DNA of 64,000 nt from Vibrio sp. Isolate32 (GTDB lineage Bacteria; Pseudomonadota; Gammaproteobacteria; Enterobacterales; Vibrionaceae): contig NZ_JAKEUQ010000004.1 of assembly GCF_022397955.1 (NCBI RefSeq), positions 62,001 to 126,000 of the forward strand, written 5' to 3'. The position numbers were made by a program, and so were the translations under genes. The notes beneath the pieces are model-generated. The model was given only the letters and a program-made list of their open reading frames with translations. It did no database searches and had not been told where the DNA came from. Shown here piece after piece: positions 17,262 through 24,562 of this stretch (its first letter is position 1; each line of letters begins with the position of its first letter).

Positions 17262-18071
17262 ATGAGCCATACCGATACTTTATTAACTCAGGCCATCAAC
17301 GCGTCACTGCAACAAACGCAAGCCAGTCAGGCGTTGGCGGCAGAAGTGAATCAGAAAATGGCGGGCATCGATAAGTCCGTATCGGACGCACAAAAAAAGG
17401 CACAAAGTGCGATTGAAGCAACGGCGGATAACTTGGGCTTCATGGCGATTAATTACAATGCTGACATGAGAGACTTTTATGTCGCAAAGCAGCCCAATAA
17501 ACAAGGTGTCATTAATCAAATCCCAATTGGCTGGGGCGTTAAGCCGGATTTTTTAGAGTGTTGTCATTTGGAAATGATTCCTGCGGTCTCGGGGTCAGTA
17601 GCGGTGGAGCGACATGAAGAAGTGAGGGCCTTACTCGACTTCATGGGGATAGGCGCAGACACCAAACATTGGTCTCGCTCCTTCAACATATTAAAAATCA
17701 GAGTACTTGATACATCGTTCATCGAGCGAACCAGTTATGACGCCCATATTGCTGACCAGCATCTCAGATACGATCCTGCGACCTCTTTCCTTCGCTACGT
17801 CAAAGTGATCGGTAAAACTTCAGTAAGGTGGTTGGGAGGGGATACGAATGGGGAGTGGGTACAGCTACGAACGGTAGTGAAAGGTACGCCAGGCGCCTCA
17901 AAATATCGACATGTCGATTTTACTTTCGATGACAAAACAGAAGTGGGTGATGTGGTCATGATTGCGTTGCCGAGCGTCGTGCCTGGCATTTGGCCAGAAG
18001 GTCGAAAGCATTCAAGGTTGTATAACCTGAAAGACCATTTCACGAAAGTCATTGCAAAAAAACACGCTTAA
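17262..18071 (+). CDS. Probable tail fibre distal/receptor-binding protein
   Basis: The start is ATG 17262 (MSHTDTLLTQAIN) with GGAG at 17251, 1 bp after the previous stop; the frame is open upstream but overlaps the fibre gene. The 269-aa product has a coiled coil N-terminus (residues 1-60: Gln/Ala-rich with VSDAQKKAQSAIEAT) followed by a globular C-terminal domain of about 200 residues with no recognised family. Position after the collar fibre and before a tail-fibre assembly chaperone suggests it is the host-recognition tip. Confidence 0.6.
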   Translation: MSHTDTLLTQAINASLQQTQASQALAAEVNQKMAGIDKSVSDAQKKAQSAIEATADNLGFMAINYNADMRDFYVAKQPNKQGVINQIPIGWGVKPDFLECCHLEMIPAVSGSVAVERHEEVRALLDFMGIGADTKHWSRSFNILKIRVLDTSFIERTSYDAHIADQHLRYDPATSFLRYVKVIGKTSVRWLGGDTNGEWVQLRTVVKGTPGASKYRHVDFTFDDKTEVGDVVMIALPSVVPGIWPEGRKHSRLYNLKDHFTKVIAKKHA

Positions 18072-18083
18072 TAAGGGGACAAC

Positions 18084-18314
18084 ATGACCATACTGATTGT
18101 GACTACAGATGGGTTAGTGGAAGAAGAGTGGCTAGAGGTTCGAGAGCGTCGCGATGCGCTCATTGCTCAAACCGATTGGGTGATGATGCCAGATGCGCCG
18201 CTCAGCGCTGAAACCAAAGAAAGCTATCTGGCCTACAGGCAAGCACTGCGAGACTTACCGCAGGCGTACAGCTCAGCCGAAGAGGTCGTATGGCCATTGA
18301 AGCCAGGGCGATAG
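18084..18314 (+). CDS. Tail fibre assembly chaperone (phage tail APC type)
   Basis: A 76-aa protein with the pattern RRDALIAQTDWVMMPDAPLS, then YRQALRDLPQAYS and a terminal WPLKPGR, typical of the small phage tail assembly chaperones that follow fibre genes. It helps folding or trimerisation of the fibre. It lies 12 bp after the putative receptor-binding protein, preceded by AAGGGG. Confidence 0.82.
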   Translation: MTILIVTTDGLVEEEWLEVRERRDALIAQTDWVMMPDAPLSAETKESYLAYRQALRDLPQAYSSAEEVVWPLKPGR

Positions 18315-18315
18315 T

Positions 18316-18852
18316 ATGCTCATTCTTAATGGTGCTCAGCTCCCATTAAAAAACCTGCGCATTGGCGTTCGTCAGCAATTGGCTGGACAAGACATGTCCG
18401 GCCAAACCTCGGCCACTGACCAAGCTGAAATGGGCAGCAAGGGTAAAATACTCACGGTGAAAGGCGTGATCCCTTTTACGAAAAGCCAGTTATTAACTCA
18501 CTTGTTCAGCATGGCGGAAGCCCAAGACAACGATGCGCGCCAAATCTATCGTATTAGTAACCAAACCGCAGAAGCTCTAAAGATTCGCCAAGTGAAATTC
18601 CAAGGCGTCGTGCGCGCCGATGAACAAGAATCTCACCGCCAGTGGAGCGTGTCGTTTGAGCTGGTCGAACACCTATCGGTACCAGAGCGAGTCGAACAGC
18701 GTCAACCGGATAAGCCCGCCGCGCAGCAAAAAGTGCAGGGCGTAAAAACGCCCGTTGAAACCGGACAAACTGAAGACGTGCCGCCCGATACGCAAGTGGA
18801 GTTAACTGGCGTGATGAAGGTGCTGAAAAGCGTGGATAACGCACTGGCGTAA
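18316..18852 (+). CDS. Baseplate complex protein, HP1-like
   Basis: A 178-aa protein: MLILNGAQLPLKNLRIGVRQQ, DMSGQTSATDQAEMGSKGKIL, and LKIRQVKFQGVVRADEQESH, with an N-terminal beta-rich region similar to LysM-linked or hub-adaptor baseplate proteins of HP1-like phages. The C-terminal 50 residues are Gln/Pro-rich and disordered. It probably links the tube to the hub. It starts 1 bp after the chaperone stop. Exact role inferred from place. Confidence 0.65.
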   Translation: MLILNGAQLPLKNLRIGVRQQLAGQDMSGQTSATDQAEMGSKGKILTVKGVIPFTKSQLLTHLFSMAEAQDNDARQIYRISNQTAEALKIRQVKFQGVVRADEQESHRQWSVSFELVEHLSVPERVEQRQPDKPAAQQKVQGVKTPVETGQTEDVPPDTQVELTGVMKVLKSVDNALA

Positions 18853-18865
18853 ACGAGGGTTAACC

Positions 18866-19555
18866 ATGACCATCAATAACAAATTTCTTTGCCGTGCGTA
18901 TGTGGGCAAGCAGAAAACCAAAGTAAAAAGCCACCGCATCGTTTTCAGTCACAATACGCCGGGTCGATGTGAGCTGTCGGTGGAAGGTAACCCAGAGCCC
19001 AACACGCTCATCGCGATTGATTTAGGGTGGGGGGATGACATAACGCGCGTCTTTCTGGGTTACATCGAGCGCGTACAACCTTCTGAAAAAGGGTGGTCAA
19101 CTGTGTTCTGCCGTGAGCTCGCAGCCATTCTTTATCAGCCGCTCAATATCATCTTGCGTCACCCAACTCTCATGCAGCTTTTAAGCGAGGTCACCAACCA
19201 AACGGGGCTGCAATTTGTGGTACCGGAGAAAGCCTACAGCCAAACGGCCATTCCTTGTTTCTACAGCGATGGCAATGGCTATCGTGTGATTGACGAGCTG
19301 GCTCAGGCATTTAGCATCGATGACTTGTTCTGGCAGCAGCAAGGCAACGGCCAAGTGTATGTCGGAAGTTGGGTTGATTCATTCTGGGCCGAAAAGCCCG
19401 TCACGTTGCCCAATGCACTCATGACCAACCACACGGCCAACAAGTCGGTAAAGATACCGGCTATCCCAAAGCTTAAGCCAGGTGTTGTGATAAACGGCCT
19501 TCGATTAGTGGGCGTTGAGTTTGAAGGGACGGAGGCGAAGCTGACATGGATGTAA
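18866..19555 (+). CDS. Baseplate hub protein, gpD-like
   Basis: A 229-aa protein: KFLCRAYVGKQKTKVKSHRI, an FLGYIERVQPSEKGW segment and GLQFVVPEKAYSQTAIPCFY, fitting the beta-barrel hub proteins (T4 gp27/P2 gpD class) in shortened form. It forms the central hub to which the spike attaches. It overlaps the spike gene by 10 bp. P2 gpD is 387 aa, so part of the hub may be carried by the preceding gene. Confidence 0.65.
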   Translation: MTINNKFLCRAYVGKQKTKVKSHRIVFSHNTPGRCELSVEGNPEPNTLIAIDLGWGDDITRVFLGYIERVQPSEKGWSTVFCRELAAILYQPLNIILRHPTLMQLLSEVTNQTGLQFVVPEKAYSQTAIPCFYSDGNGYRVIDELAQAFSIDDLFWQQQGNGQVYVGSWVDSFWAEKPVTLPNALMTNHTANKSVKIPAIPKLKPGVVINGLRLVGVEFEGTEAKLTWM

Positions 19556-20241
19556 ACACCATCAAGCGAATCATCTTTAGGTTGTTCCCTGAGTTTACAG
19601 GGCGATGGCACTTGCCACGTTGGGGAAAGGTCGTAGCACTGCCAGAGCTACCTCAAGAGGGCGATTTATCCGATCGCTTCTACCCTCACTACGCGGTGGA
19701 TGTGCAGCTACTCGATGAAAAGGGCATGGAGTATGAAGATAAATCACCACTGCAGGCGGTACCACTTCCAGTTCCCGGTCTCGGTGACCATGCGGGACGT
19801 CTAGAGCCGCCGGCTATCGGCAGTATTGTTGAGCTCGGGTTTATGTTTGGCCAACCCGACAAGCCCTTTATTCGTTGCGTGCTACCCCTTGGGTTCAAGC
19901 TGCCAGGCATTAAGGAAGGCGAAAGCCGCTATCAACAGCGAAAAGGCGTGTATCAATTAGTCGACCAGGAAGGCAACTTCGAACGTAATACCGACCAGGC
20001 CGACAAGCTTGAATGCCTCACTCAACAAATCAAAGTGCTCGAAGATAGAATCGCAGAAATTGGCGGTAACCACACTGAAACTGTCAAAGGCAATAGAACC
20101 ATCAAAGCGAAAAACATCACCGAAGACGCCAACACCATCAAGTTCAATGGCGGAAAAGGCGTGTGTACTGGCGCGAGCATTTGCCCCTTCATGGGAAAAC
20201 CGCATGTCGACGTATCAACCACCGTTTATGCAGGGAAGTAG
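19546..20241 (+). CDS. Baseplate spike protein, gpV-like
   Basis: A 231-aa protein. Residues 15-125 look like the OB-fold of phage spike proteins (HLPRWGKVVALPELPQEGDL, VPGLGDHAGRLEPPAIGSIV, VELGFMFGQPDKPFIRCVLP). Residues 140-231 are repetitive and beta-helical in character (GNHTETVKGNRTIKAKNITED), as in P2 gpV, ending near CPFMGKPHVDVSTTVYAGK. No clear HxH iron site is visible at the tip. It pierces the outer membrane when the sheath contracts. Confidence 0.82.
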   Translation: MDVNTIKRIIFRLFPEFTGRWHLPRWGKVVALPELPQEGDLSDRFYPHYAVDVQLLDEKGMEYEDKSPLQAVPLPVPGLGDHAGRLEPPAIGSIVELGFMFGQPDKPFIRCVLPLGFKLPGIKEGESRYQQRKGVYQLVDQEGNFERNTDQADKLECLTQQIKVLEDRIAEIGGNHTETVKGNRTIKAKNITEDANTIKFNGGKGVCTGASICPFMGKPHVDVSTTVYAGK

Positions 20242-20243
20242 CA

Positions 20244-20441
20244 ATGGCAATAAGCAAAGCATCATTAAAGCAAAAGATAGAAACAGAACTGAAAGCCAAA
20301 GGCTTCGTGCTCGATGGTGAGTTCGCCATGGCAGGCATGATGGCAGAAGCGATCGCCAATGCGGTAGTGGATGAAATCACACAGAACGCTCAAGTGGAAG
20401 TCACGGGCGGCAGCTCAGCCGGAAGCTACAAAGTAACCTAA
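20244..20441 (+). CDS. Small phage protein at end of tail operon (65 aa)
   Basis: ATG 20244, 2 bp after the spike stop, with AGGGAAG as ribosome binding site. The 65-aa protein MAISKASLKQKIETELKAKG has a helical N-terminus and a Gly/Ser tail (VEVTGGSSAGSYKVT). Similar small proteins close the late operon of some HP1-like vibriophages, but no function is known; it could be a tail tip or spike cap. A terminator follows within 25 bp. Confidence 0.6.
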   Translation: MAISKASLKQKIETELKAKGFVLDGEFAMAGMMAEAIANAVVDEITQNAQVEVTGGSSAGSYKVT

Positions 20442-20462
20442 ACACATACCACATCATCACCA

Positions 20463-20486
20463 AGCGCCCACTAGGGGCGCTTTTCT
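20463..20486 (+). terminator. Terminator of the phage late operon
   Basis: AGCGCCC (20463-20469) pairs with GGGCGCT (20475-20481) around a 5-nt loop, followed by TTTTCTT. It lies directly after the last tail gene. Confidence 0.85.
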
Positions 20487-20625
20487 TATATCTAAAGCCA
20501 ATGCGTAGCTACAGGCTAGCGCCACGTAAAGTAGCATTCAGGTGACGGAATCCGCACTCCTCCTCCCCACCTGCGACACTTTCGAACTGATTTTTTCGCA
20601 ATTTTGATTTGGTGAAAATCGACGG

Positions 20626-20649
20626 GGTTAGGCGGGGCGGTGATGATGC
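20626..20649. other. Candidate cos site
   Basis: The block GGTTAGGCGGGGCGGTGATG and following bases resemble the G-rich cos core of P2-like phages (AGGCGGGG). In HP1-like genomes cos lies right after the late operon and close to the attachment site, which is the position here. Assignment is by similarity from memory and place only. Confidence 0.35.
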
Positions 20650-21224
20650 TGCAAAGCCTTTTGTGATAAGGGGTTCGGCTTAACCTTTAGGCGTCTTAAA
20701 ATGGATTATAGAGCGCCTAGTAGAATTTCTATCATTGCGTTTTCTTTCAATAAATTTCAATTGTGACGATCTAAAAAGATCTTACTGTTATTTTTAAGTT
20801 GTTGATTTTAAATGTGGTAAGATGTTTTCTGTCAGACTTTTTAACGATCTGATGTATAGGGTTAAAGATCCGCTTTCAGGAGCTTAAGCCTGATAGGACA
20901 AGGCTTTGACGTTAATCTGATAGTAATTCTGTTTTTTCGAAATTGTTCATTGGATTAGTCTGAAAAAGAGAACGGCAAAAGAGAGTCAAGCAGTGACGGA
21001 AAACTTGATTTTTCCATGTATATTTAAGGCTTTATGAGTGATCAATCTAACTCGTCTATGTCCCACAGCGTGTTTAGAGCGTATGAAGCTATCATGAGAA
21101 CTATTTGGACAATTTATGTTTTTCAGAAAAATCTGTATTTAGGGATGTAGGTACAGAACGATACATCTTAAATCATTGTTAGTTATGGTAAAAAAGATGT
21201 ATTGTTTACGCCATTAAGATACTA

Positions 21225-21242
21225 GACAGAATTATTCTGCCT
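21225..21242. promoter_or_regulatory. Inverted repeat before cassette gene 1
   Basis: CAGAAT-T-ATTCTG (21227-21239) extends to AG...CT with one mismatch and ends 11 bp before the ATG at 21254. It overlaps the leader and could be an operator or affect translation. Confidence 0.35.
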
Positions 21243-21253
21243 AAAGAGGAAGT

Positions 21254-21916
21254 ATGGAATCTGTTTACAATGTTATTCAGGAAAACCCTGATTATTTTGC
21301 TTGGGCGTTCGGTGTGGTTAACGTGCTTTGGGGGTTGTTTGTTTATTTTAACAAGCAGAGCCATGACAAAGCGTTAGAAAACTTGAAGCATAAATTGTCG
21401 GTGGAAGCTGAGAGAAGGAAAAAAGTATTCGAACTTAAAGCCACGCAGTACGAATCATACGTGTCTAATCTTGATGCCTTTGGTAAAAAGTATCAAGTAG
21501 ATCTTCCTGCAAAGATGCAACCAATTGTCGACCAGTATTTCAAAGATTATTTAGCTGCTGCACAAGTTGGAGACAAAGAAAAAGAGCGTGAAGTTGTGTG
21601 CTGGTTTGGGTCAAAAGTTTCTGAAGTAATGCGCGATGGTATGGAGGACTTGATGAAACTACAGTCAGAGTCTAACAAACTAAAACTCACCGCAACCGAC
21701 CAGATGATTGAAACATTCGCACGTTTGGAGGCCTTAACTAAAGCATCTTTTGATAAGTCCAACGAGTTCATGAATAAATTTCTAGAAATAGTTTTATCTC
21801 AAAATAATGAGTTATCTGCAAAATTTCAAAGTGAGTTGGCCGCCCTTGGATTAGAAACGCAAGCAACGGCTAAAGAACTGATGGAGTTGATGAGGAAAGA
21901 GTTGCAAATAATTTAG
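21254..21916 (+). CDS. Cassette gene 1: membrane-anchored coiled-coil protein (220 aa)
   Basis: The ATG at 21254 follows AGAGGAAG. Residues 12-32 form one transmembrane span (YFAWAFGVVNVLWGLFVYF); the rest is a long charged helical region with probable coiled coils (residues 35-70 and 160-220: KAELLQSEL-like heptads such as FQSELAALGLETQATAKEL). No enzymatic motif is seen. Single-span proteins with long cytoplasmic helices are frequent among integron cassette proteins; function unknown. The stop codon directly abuts the TAAC end of an attC site, typical of cassettes. Confidence 0.75.
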   Translation: MESVYNVIQENPDYFAWAFGVVNVLWGLFVYFNKQSHDKALENLKHKLSVEAERRKKVFELKATQYESYVSNLDAFGKKYQVDLPAKMQPIVDQYFKDYLAAAQVGDKEKEREVVCWFGSKVSEVMRDGMEDLMKLQSESNKLKLTATDQMIETFARLEALTKASFDKSNEFMNKFLEIVLSQNNELSAKFQSELAALGLETQATAKELMELMRKELQII

Positions 21917-22045
21917 GTATAACAGATTGTTTAAGAGTGATTCGCAACACTTGGCACTTTTGCTTCTACTTCAAATTTAGTGTCGATGGCACAGTGATTT
22001 GGATTTAAGTGAAGGTGCTGTTCACCCCTTAATTGGATGTTAGGG
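21917..22045 (+). repeat. attC site 1 (129 bp)
   Basis: Starts GTATAAC, then TTTAAGAGTGATTCGCAACA, CTTGGCA, and ends CACCCCTTAATTGGATGTTAGGG. The ends pair imperfectly: TTAAGAGTGA at the left with TCACCCCTTAA at the right. This is the layout of Vibrio superintegron attC sites. Confidence 0.8.
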
Positions 22046-22060
22046 CTATAAGAGGAAACT

Positions 22061-22297
22061 ATGAAGAAAAATACGAATAATAATATCCCCAGTGGGATAA
22101 AAAGACCCATCAACAACTTCGGGGAGAAAAAGGACCCGAAAGGTGATAGTACACGTATCCCAGCACTTATTATTGGTGGTGCACTCATTGGTAATTGGAT
22201 CGCTCCAGGGGTTGGCGGAGCTGTTGTCGGTGGTATTGTAGGTGGTATTGTTGGTCGTAATAAGCCTGATACAAAGAAAAAAAATAGTGGTGATTAA
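22061..22297 (+). CDS. Cassette gene 2a: small glycine-zipper membrane protein (78 aa)
   Basis: The ATG at 22061 has AGAGGAAAC upstream. The first 40 residues are polar and basic (MKKNTNNNIPSGIKRPINNF); residues about 43-68 are a glycine-zipper span (ALIIGGALIGNW then GGAVVGGIVGGIVG), and the C-terminus is lysine-rich. Glycine-zipper proteins insert into or oligomerise in membranes. It is followed after 2 bp by another small membrane protein, so the cassette carries a two-gene unit. Function unknown; a membrane-active effector is possible. Confidence 0.7.
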   Translation: MKKNTNNNIPSGIKRPINNFGEKKDPKGDSTRIPALIIGGALIGNWIAPGVGGAVVGGIVGGIVGRNKPDTKKKNSGD

Positions 22298-22299
22298 TT

Positions 22300-22626
22300 A
22301 TGGATATCATCGCAAAGCTTATTCTTCTGGGACTATGCCTCGTTCTTATTTATATCGGCTTGGCGTTTTATAAAGAACGAACAAAAACAGATTTAACTGA
22401 AGCTGTTACCATCATTTTGTCTGCTGCTGGTTTGGTGTCATCTGTCGATTTAGGGGTAATATCTATTTTCAACCCTGAGTCATTTGTAGGACAGTTGGCG
22501 GATCAACGTATTCCAGTTGGCATCGGTGCATTTGCTGTTTTTTGGGTATCTTTTCAAACAATATACTGCATATTCGAAAAACACTACAAATGTGATGAAA
22601 ACCTCCGTGTAAGGGTGCAAGAATAG
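22300..22626 (+). CDS. Cassette gene 2b: small membrane protein (108 aa)
   Basis: A 108-aa protein with three hydrophobic segments: residues 4-24 (IAKLILLGLCLVLIYIGLAF), about 35-55 (AVTIILSAAGLVSSVDLGVI) and about 75-95 (GIGAFAVFWVSFQTIYCIF), with short polar loops. No family recognised. The 2-bp gap to gene 2a indicates coupled translation, so the two probably work together. Confidence 0.7.
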   Translation: MDIIAKLILLGLCLVLIYIGLAFYKERTKTDLTEAVTIILSAAGLVSSVDLGVISIFNPESFVGQLADQRIPVGIGAFAVFWVSFQTIYCIFEKHYKCDENLRVRVQE

Positions 22627-22737
22627 CTCTATCAAAGCGTCTTGGCATTATTGGTTTGATTTAGCTTTAGTATTTACGGCACAATGATTTTGGTAGGGTG
22701 GTTTGCGTTACTAACCACTTAAAGCGGCGAGATGTGA
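22627..22737 (+). repeat. attC site 2, degenerate
   Basis: The centre matches the other sites (GTCTTGGCATTATTGGTTTG, then TATTTACGGCACAATG) and the right arm is CCACTTAAAGCGGC, but the left TAAC/TTAAGAG part is missing and GTTAGG is replaced by GAGATG. Probably no longer recombines. Confidence 0.65.
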
Positions 22738-22747
22738 TAAGGAAAGT

Positions 22748-23371
22748 ATGTCGTATAAAATTGAAGATTGGCGAAATCGCTATTCTGAGCGTTCTGACCT
22801 TTCGACTGGGTTAGTCCATCTAACACGAGCAAAGGATAAGGCATCTGTTGCAGCCCTAATGTTTAAAATTTTAACAGAGCAATCCTTGAAAGGTAGCTCT
22901 ACTGAACAAGGCTTTATTGTTGGTAAAGACACAGCAGTTTGTTTTCAGGATGCACCTTTGAGCTCAGTTTGCCAGAACACTTGGTTTGAGCAAAAATTGA
23001 GAGCTAGTGGGCATACGAAAAAAACAAGGTATCACCCTTGTGGTTTCATGTTTCCGAAACAAAAGGTGTACACAAGTGGCGGTCGTCCAGTGATATACGA
23101 TAAAACAGCTGAAGCTAAGAGGTATTTACCCAAATCAGAATGGTGGCGTATCGTAAATTTTGATCTTTCAAATCCAAACTTTATCATTGACTGGACACAT
23201 GAGCGTGAGTGGCGAGTAAAAGGTGATTTTGAGTTTTGTATTGATGAAGTAACTCTGCTTTTTACTAAGAGCACGACGTATAAAGCGTTCATTGAACTAT
23301 GTGATAAAAACGACAGACCTTTCTACAAGGAAGTCGCGGGTGTTATCAATATGCAGAATGTACTGTTCTAG
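22748..23371 (+). CDS. Cassette gene 3: AbiGi/DUF2971-like protein (207 aa)
   Basis: A 207-aa soluble protein starting MSYKIEDWRNRYSERSDLS. Segments resemble the AbiGi-type/DUF2971 group: GLVHLTRAKD near the start, AVCFQDAPLSSVCQN, YTSGGRPVIYDKTAEAKRY and the characteristic WTHEREWRVKGDFEF. AbiGi is the antitoxin-side protein of a lactococcal abortive infection pair; related proteins occur in defence islands. No AbiGii-like partner is adjacent, unless the next gene acts as one. Call by motif memory only. Ribosome binding site AAGGAAAG. Confidence 0.55.
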   Translation: MSYKIEDWRNRYSERSDLSTGLVHLTRAKDKASVAALMFKILTEQSLKGSSTEQGFIVGKDTAVCFQDAPLSSVCQNTWFEQKLRASGHTKKTRYHPCGFMFPKQKVYTSGGRPVIYDKTAEAKRYLPKSEWWRIVNFDLSNPNFIIDWTHEREWRVKGDFEFCIDEVTLLFTKSTTYKAFIELCDKNDRPFYKEVAGVINMQNVLF

Positions 23372-23379
23372 AAATTATC

Positions 23380-23500
23380 ACATAACAATTTAAGAGTTGT
23401 TCCCACGCTTGGCATTTTTGGTTTGGTTCAAATTAGGTGTTTACGGTGCTCAAATTGAGTGCTGTGGTAGCGTGGCTCACACTTTAACTGGGCGTTGCAT
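23380..23500 (+). repeat. attC site 3 (121 bp)
   Basis: Starts ACATAACAATTTAAGAG, contains CCCACGCTTGGCATTTTTGG and TTTACGGTGC, and ends GTGGCTCACACTTTAACTGG then GCGTTGC. It has the length and box order of V. cholerae-type attC sites. Confidence 0.82.
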
Positions 23501-23522
23501 TAAATTTGAGTTTGTTAAGTAA

Positions 23523-24431
23523 ATGAAGTTAATCGAAGAAATTATCCAGCTGTTAAGTTCTGGCGAAAGCAACTTAAAAGTAGCATTGTTAAAAACAAAA
23601 GTACTACTTCATCAGTTAGGCGAGAAAGAGCTTTTAGATTGGGTTGATCATGAGCTCAGAGGATATGGAAGTCGTGAGTCTGTCCCCTCATACAGAAAAC
23701 TGCATCTTACAGTCAAAGGCAATTTGAGTAATTCTGTGTACAGATACCAGAATCAACCTCTGCCTTTGATGCACTTAGATGATGAGATACGTGAACAGCT
23801 AAACACTAAATACTTGATGGACAGCATTGCTGTTGTCGAGCAGTATTCTACTAAAGAAAATTTACAGGTAAGTATCGCACCTGAGTTCTACCCACTTTTG
23901 TCTGAGGGCTTTGATGTTAGCTATGGTGTAGAAACCGCTTGGGCTGTTCATTCTGTTGGTGCGATGACACAAATATTGACAGAAGTTACGACTAGGCTTT
24001 TAGATTTCGTTTTGGAATTGTCTGAAAAATTTCCAAATGAAATGGAGTTGAGTGATATGAAAACAAGAGCGAAAGAGGTTGGTGTGTCAGATTTATTTAA
24101 CAATACAGTTTTTGGTGATAATGCCACTATCGTAGTTGGTGATTCAAACACGCAAACTATTCGTAATACCGTAAATAAAAATGATATGGCTTCCTTATTC
24201 GAAGTCCTCAAACAAAATAAAGTTAGTGATGATGATATAGAGTTACTTCAACTTGCAATAGAAGCAGATAAAAATAGTGCGAACCTAGAATCTGGGAACT
24301 TTGGTTCAGCCGTATCGGGCTGGATGGGCAAAATGGTTTCTAAAGCAGCATCAACGTTATGGGATGTTAAGGTTGGTGCTGCTGGTAGTCTGTTGGCTAC
24401 AGCCATCGGCAAGTACTATGGGTTTAATTAA
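23523..24431 (+). CDS. Cassette gene 4: AbiTii-domain protein, likely abortive-infection effector
   Basis: A 302-aa protein. Residues 1-185 match the AbiTii N-terminal domain: IIQLLSSGESNLKVALLKTK, LGEKELLDWVDHELRGYGSR, VPSYRKLHLTVKGN. After a short segment with beta character (TVFGDNATIVVGDSNTQTI, residues 197-216), the C-terminus is helical and ends in a hydrophobic stretch (GAAGSLLATAIGKYYGF) that could insert in membrane. AbiTii proteins belong to abortive-infection systems. Ribosome binding site is weak. The stop overlaps the TAAC of a truncated attC, as for a cassette gene. Confidence 0.72.
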   Translation: MKLIEEIIQLLSSGESNLKVALLKTKVLLHQLGEKELLDWVDHELRGYGSRESVPSYRKLHLTVKGNLSNSVYRYQNQPLPLMHLDDEIREQLNTKYLMDSIAVVEQYSTKENLQVSIAPEFYPLLSEGFDVSYGVETAWAVHSVGAMTQILTEVTTRLLDFVLELSEKFPNEMELSDMKTRAKEVGVSDLFNNTVFGDNATIVVGDSNTQTIRNTVNKNDMASLFEVLKQNKVSDDDIELLQLAIEADKNSANLESGNFGSAVSGWMGKMVSKAASTLWDVKVGAAGSLLATAIGKYYGFN

Positions 24432-24462
24432 TAACAAACTGTTTAATATTGATGCGCAACCC
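24429..24462 (+). repeat. attC site 4, truncated left half
   Basis: TAATAACAAACTGTTTAATA then TTGATGCGCAAC matches the left 29 bp of site 1 at about 23 positions, then the similarity stops and the terminator begins. This marks the right edge of the cassette cluster. Confidence 0.65.
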
Positions 24463-24463
24463 A

Positions 24464-24495
24464 AAAATGGCGACACAAAAATGTGTCGCCATTTT
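24464..24495. terminator. Bidirectional terminator
   Basis: Perfect 14-bp inverted repeat AAAATGGCGACACA (24464-24477) and TGTGTCGCCATTTT (24482-24495) with an AAAA loop, between convergent genes (cassette gene 4 and the lpp-like gene). Confidence 0.85.
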
Positions 24496-24562
24496 ATCGC
24501 CATAAATCGGATGCTCTCAAAGTAAGCAATTGATTTTAAATTAATTGTTTATCTAGTCAGTA

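Larger units (their letters stand above)
1..20650. mobile_element. P2/HP1/K139-like prophage, late region (left part outside window)
   Basis: About twenty-five consecutive genes match the head, lysis and tail modules of P2-related myophages, with portal and terminase on the minus strand and everything from scaffold to spike on the plus strand. The sheath and tube families and the absence of a separate gpFI/FII pair are closer to HP1 and K139 than to P2 itself. Integrase, repressor and replication genes are not visible and presumably lie left of base 1. The right edge is uncertain: the last phage gene ends at 20441 and a cos-like GC-rich stretch lies near 20626. No direct repeat marking attL/attR can be identified from one end alone. 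Confidence 0.9.
20487..21253. other. Gene-free stretch holding cos-like sequence and prophage/host junction
   Basis: No convincing gene is seen in 767 bp. The left part is GC-rich with C/T-rich blocks (20540-20570) and the sequence around 20626-20649; the right part (20700-21250) is AT-rich. The attR junction should lie here but cannot be placed without attL. GTTAGTT at 21178-21184, preceded by CTTAA at the same spacing seen in the integron sites downstream, may be the right end of a further degenerate attC. Confidence 0.6.
21178..24462 (+). mobile_element. Orphan integron gene-cassette cluster (no integrase seen)
   Basis: Five genes on the plus strand are separated by sequences with the layout of Vibrio attC sites: TAAC near a stop codon, a TTAAGAG box, a (A/C)(G/C)CTTGGCA box, a central TTACGGTGC-like segment, then CTTAA-N6-GTT. 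Sites at 21917-22045 and 23380-23500 are 129 and 121 bp, the size of V. cholerae repeats; one at 22627-22737 is degenerate and one at 24429-24462 is truncated. Genes are AT-rich compared with both neighbours. No intI or attI is visible, so this is a cluster of attC sites lacking an integrase, lying between a prophage and chromosomal genes. Confidence 0.75.

Noticed and set aside
20765..20890. GATC-rich, T-rich stretch resembling an origin of replication
   Set aside because: Only loose GATCT and T-run similarity; no DnaA or RctB box series could be made out.
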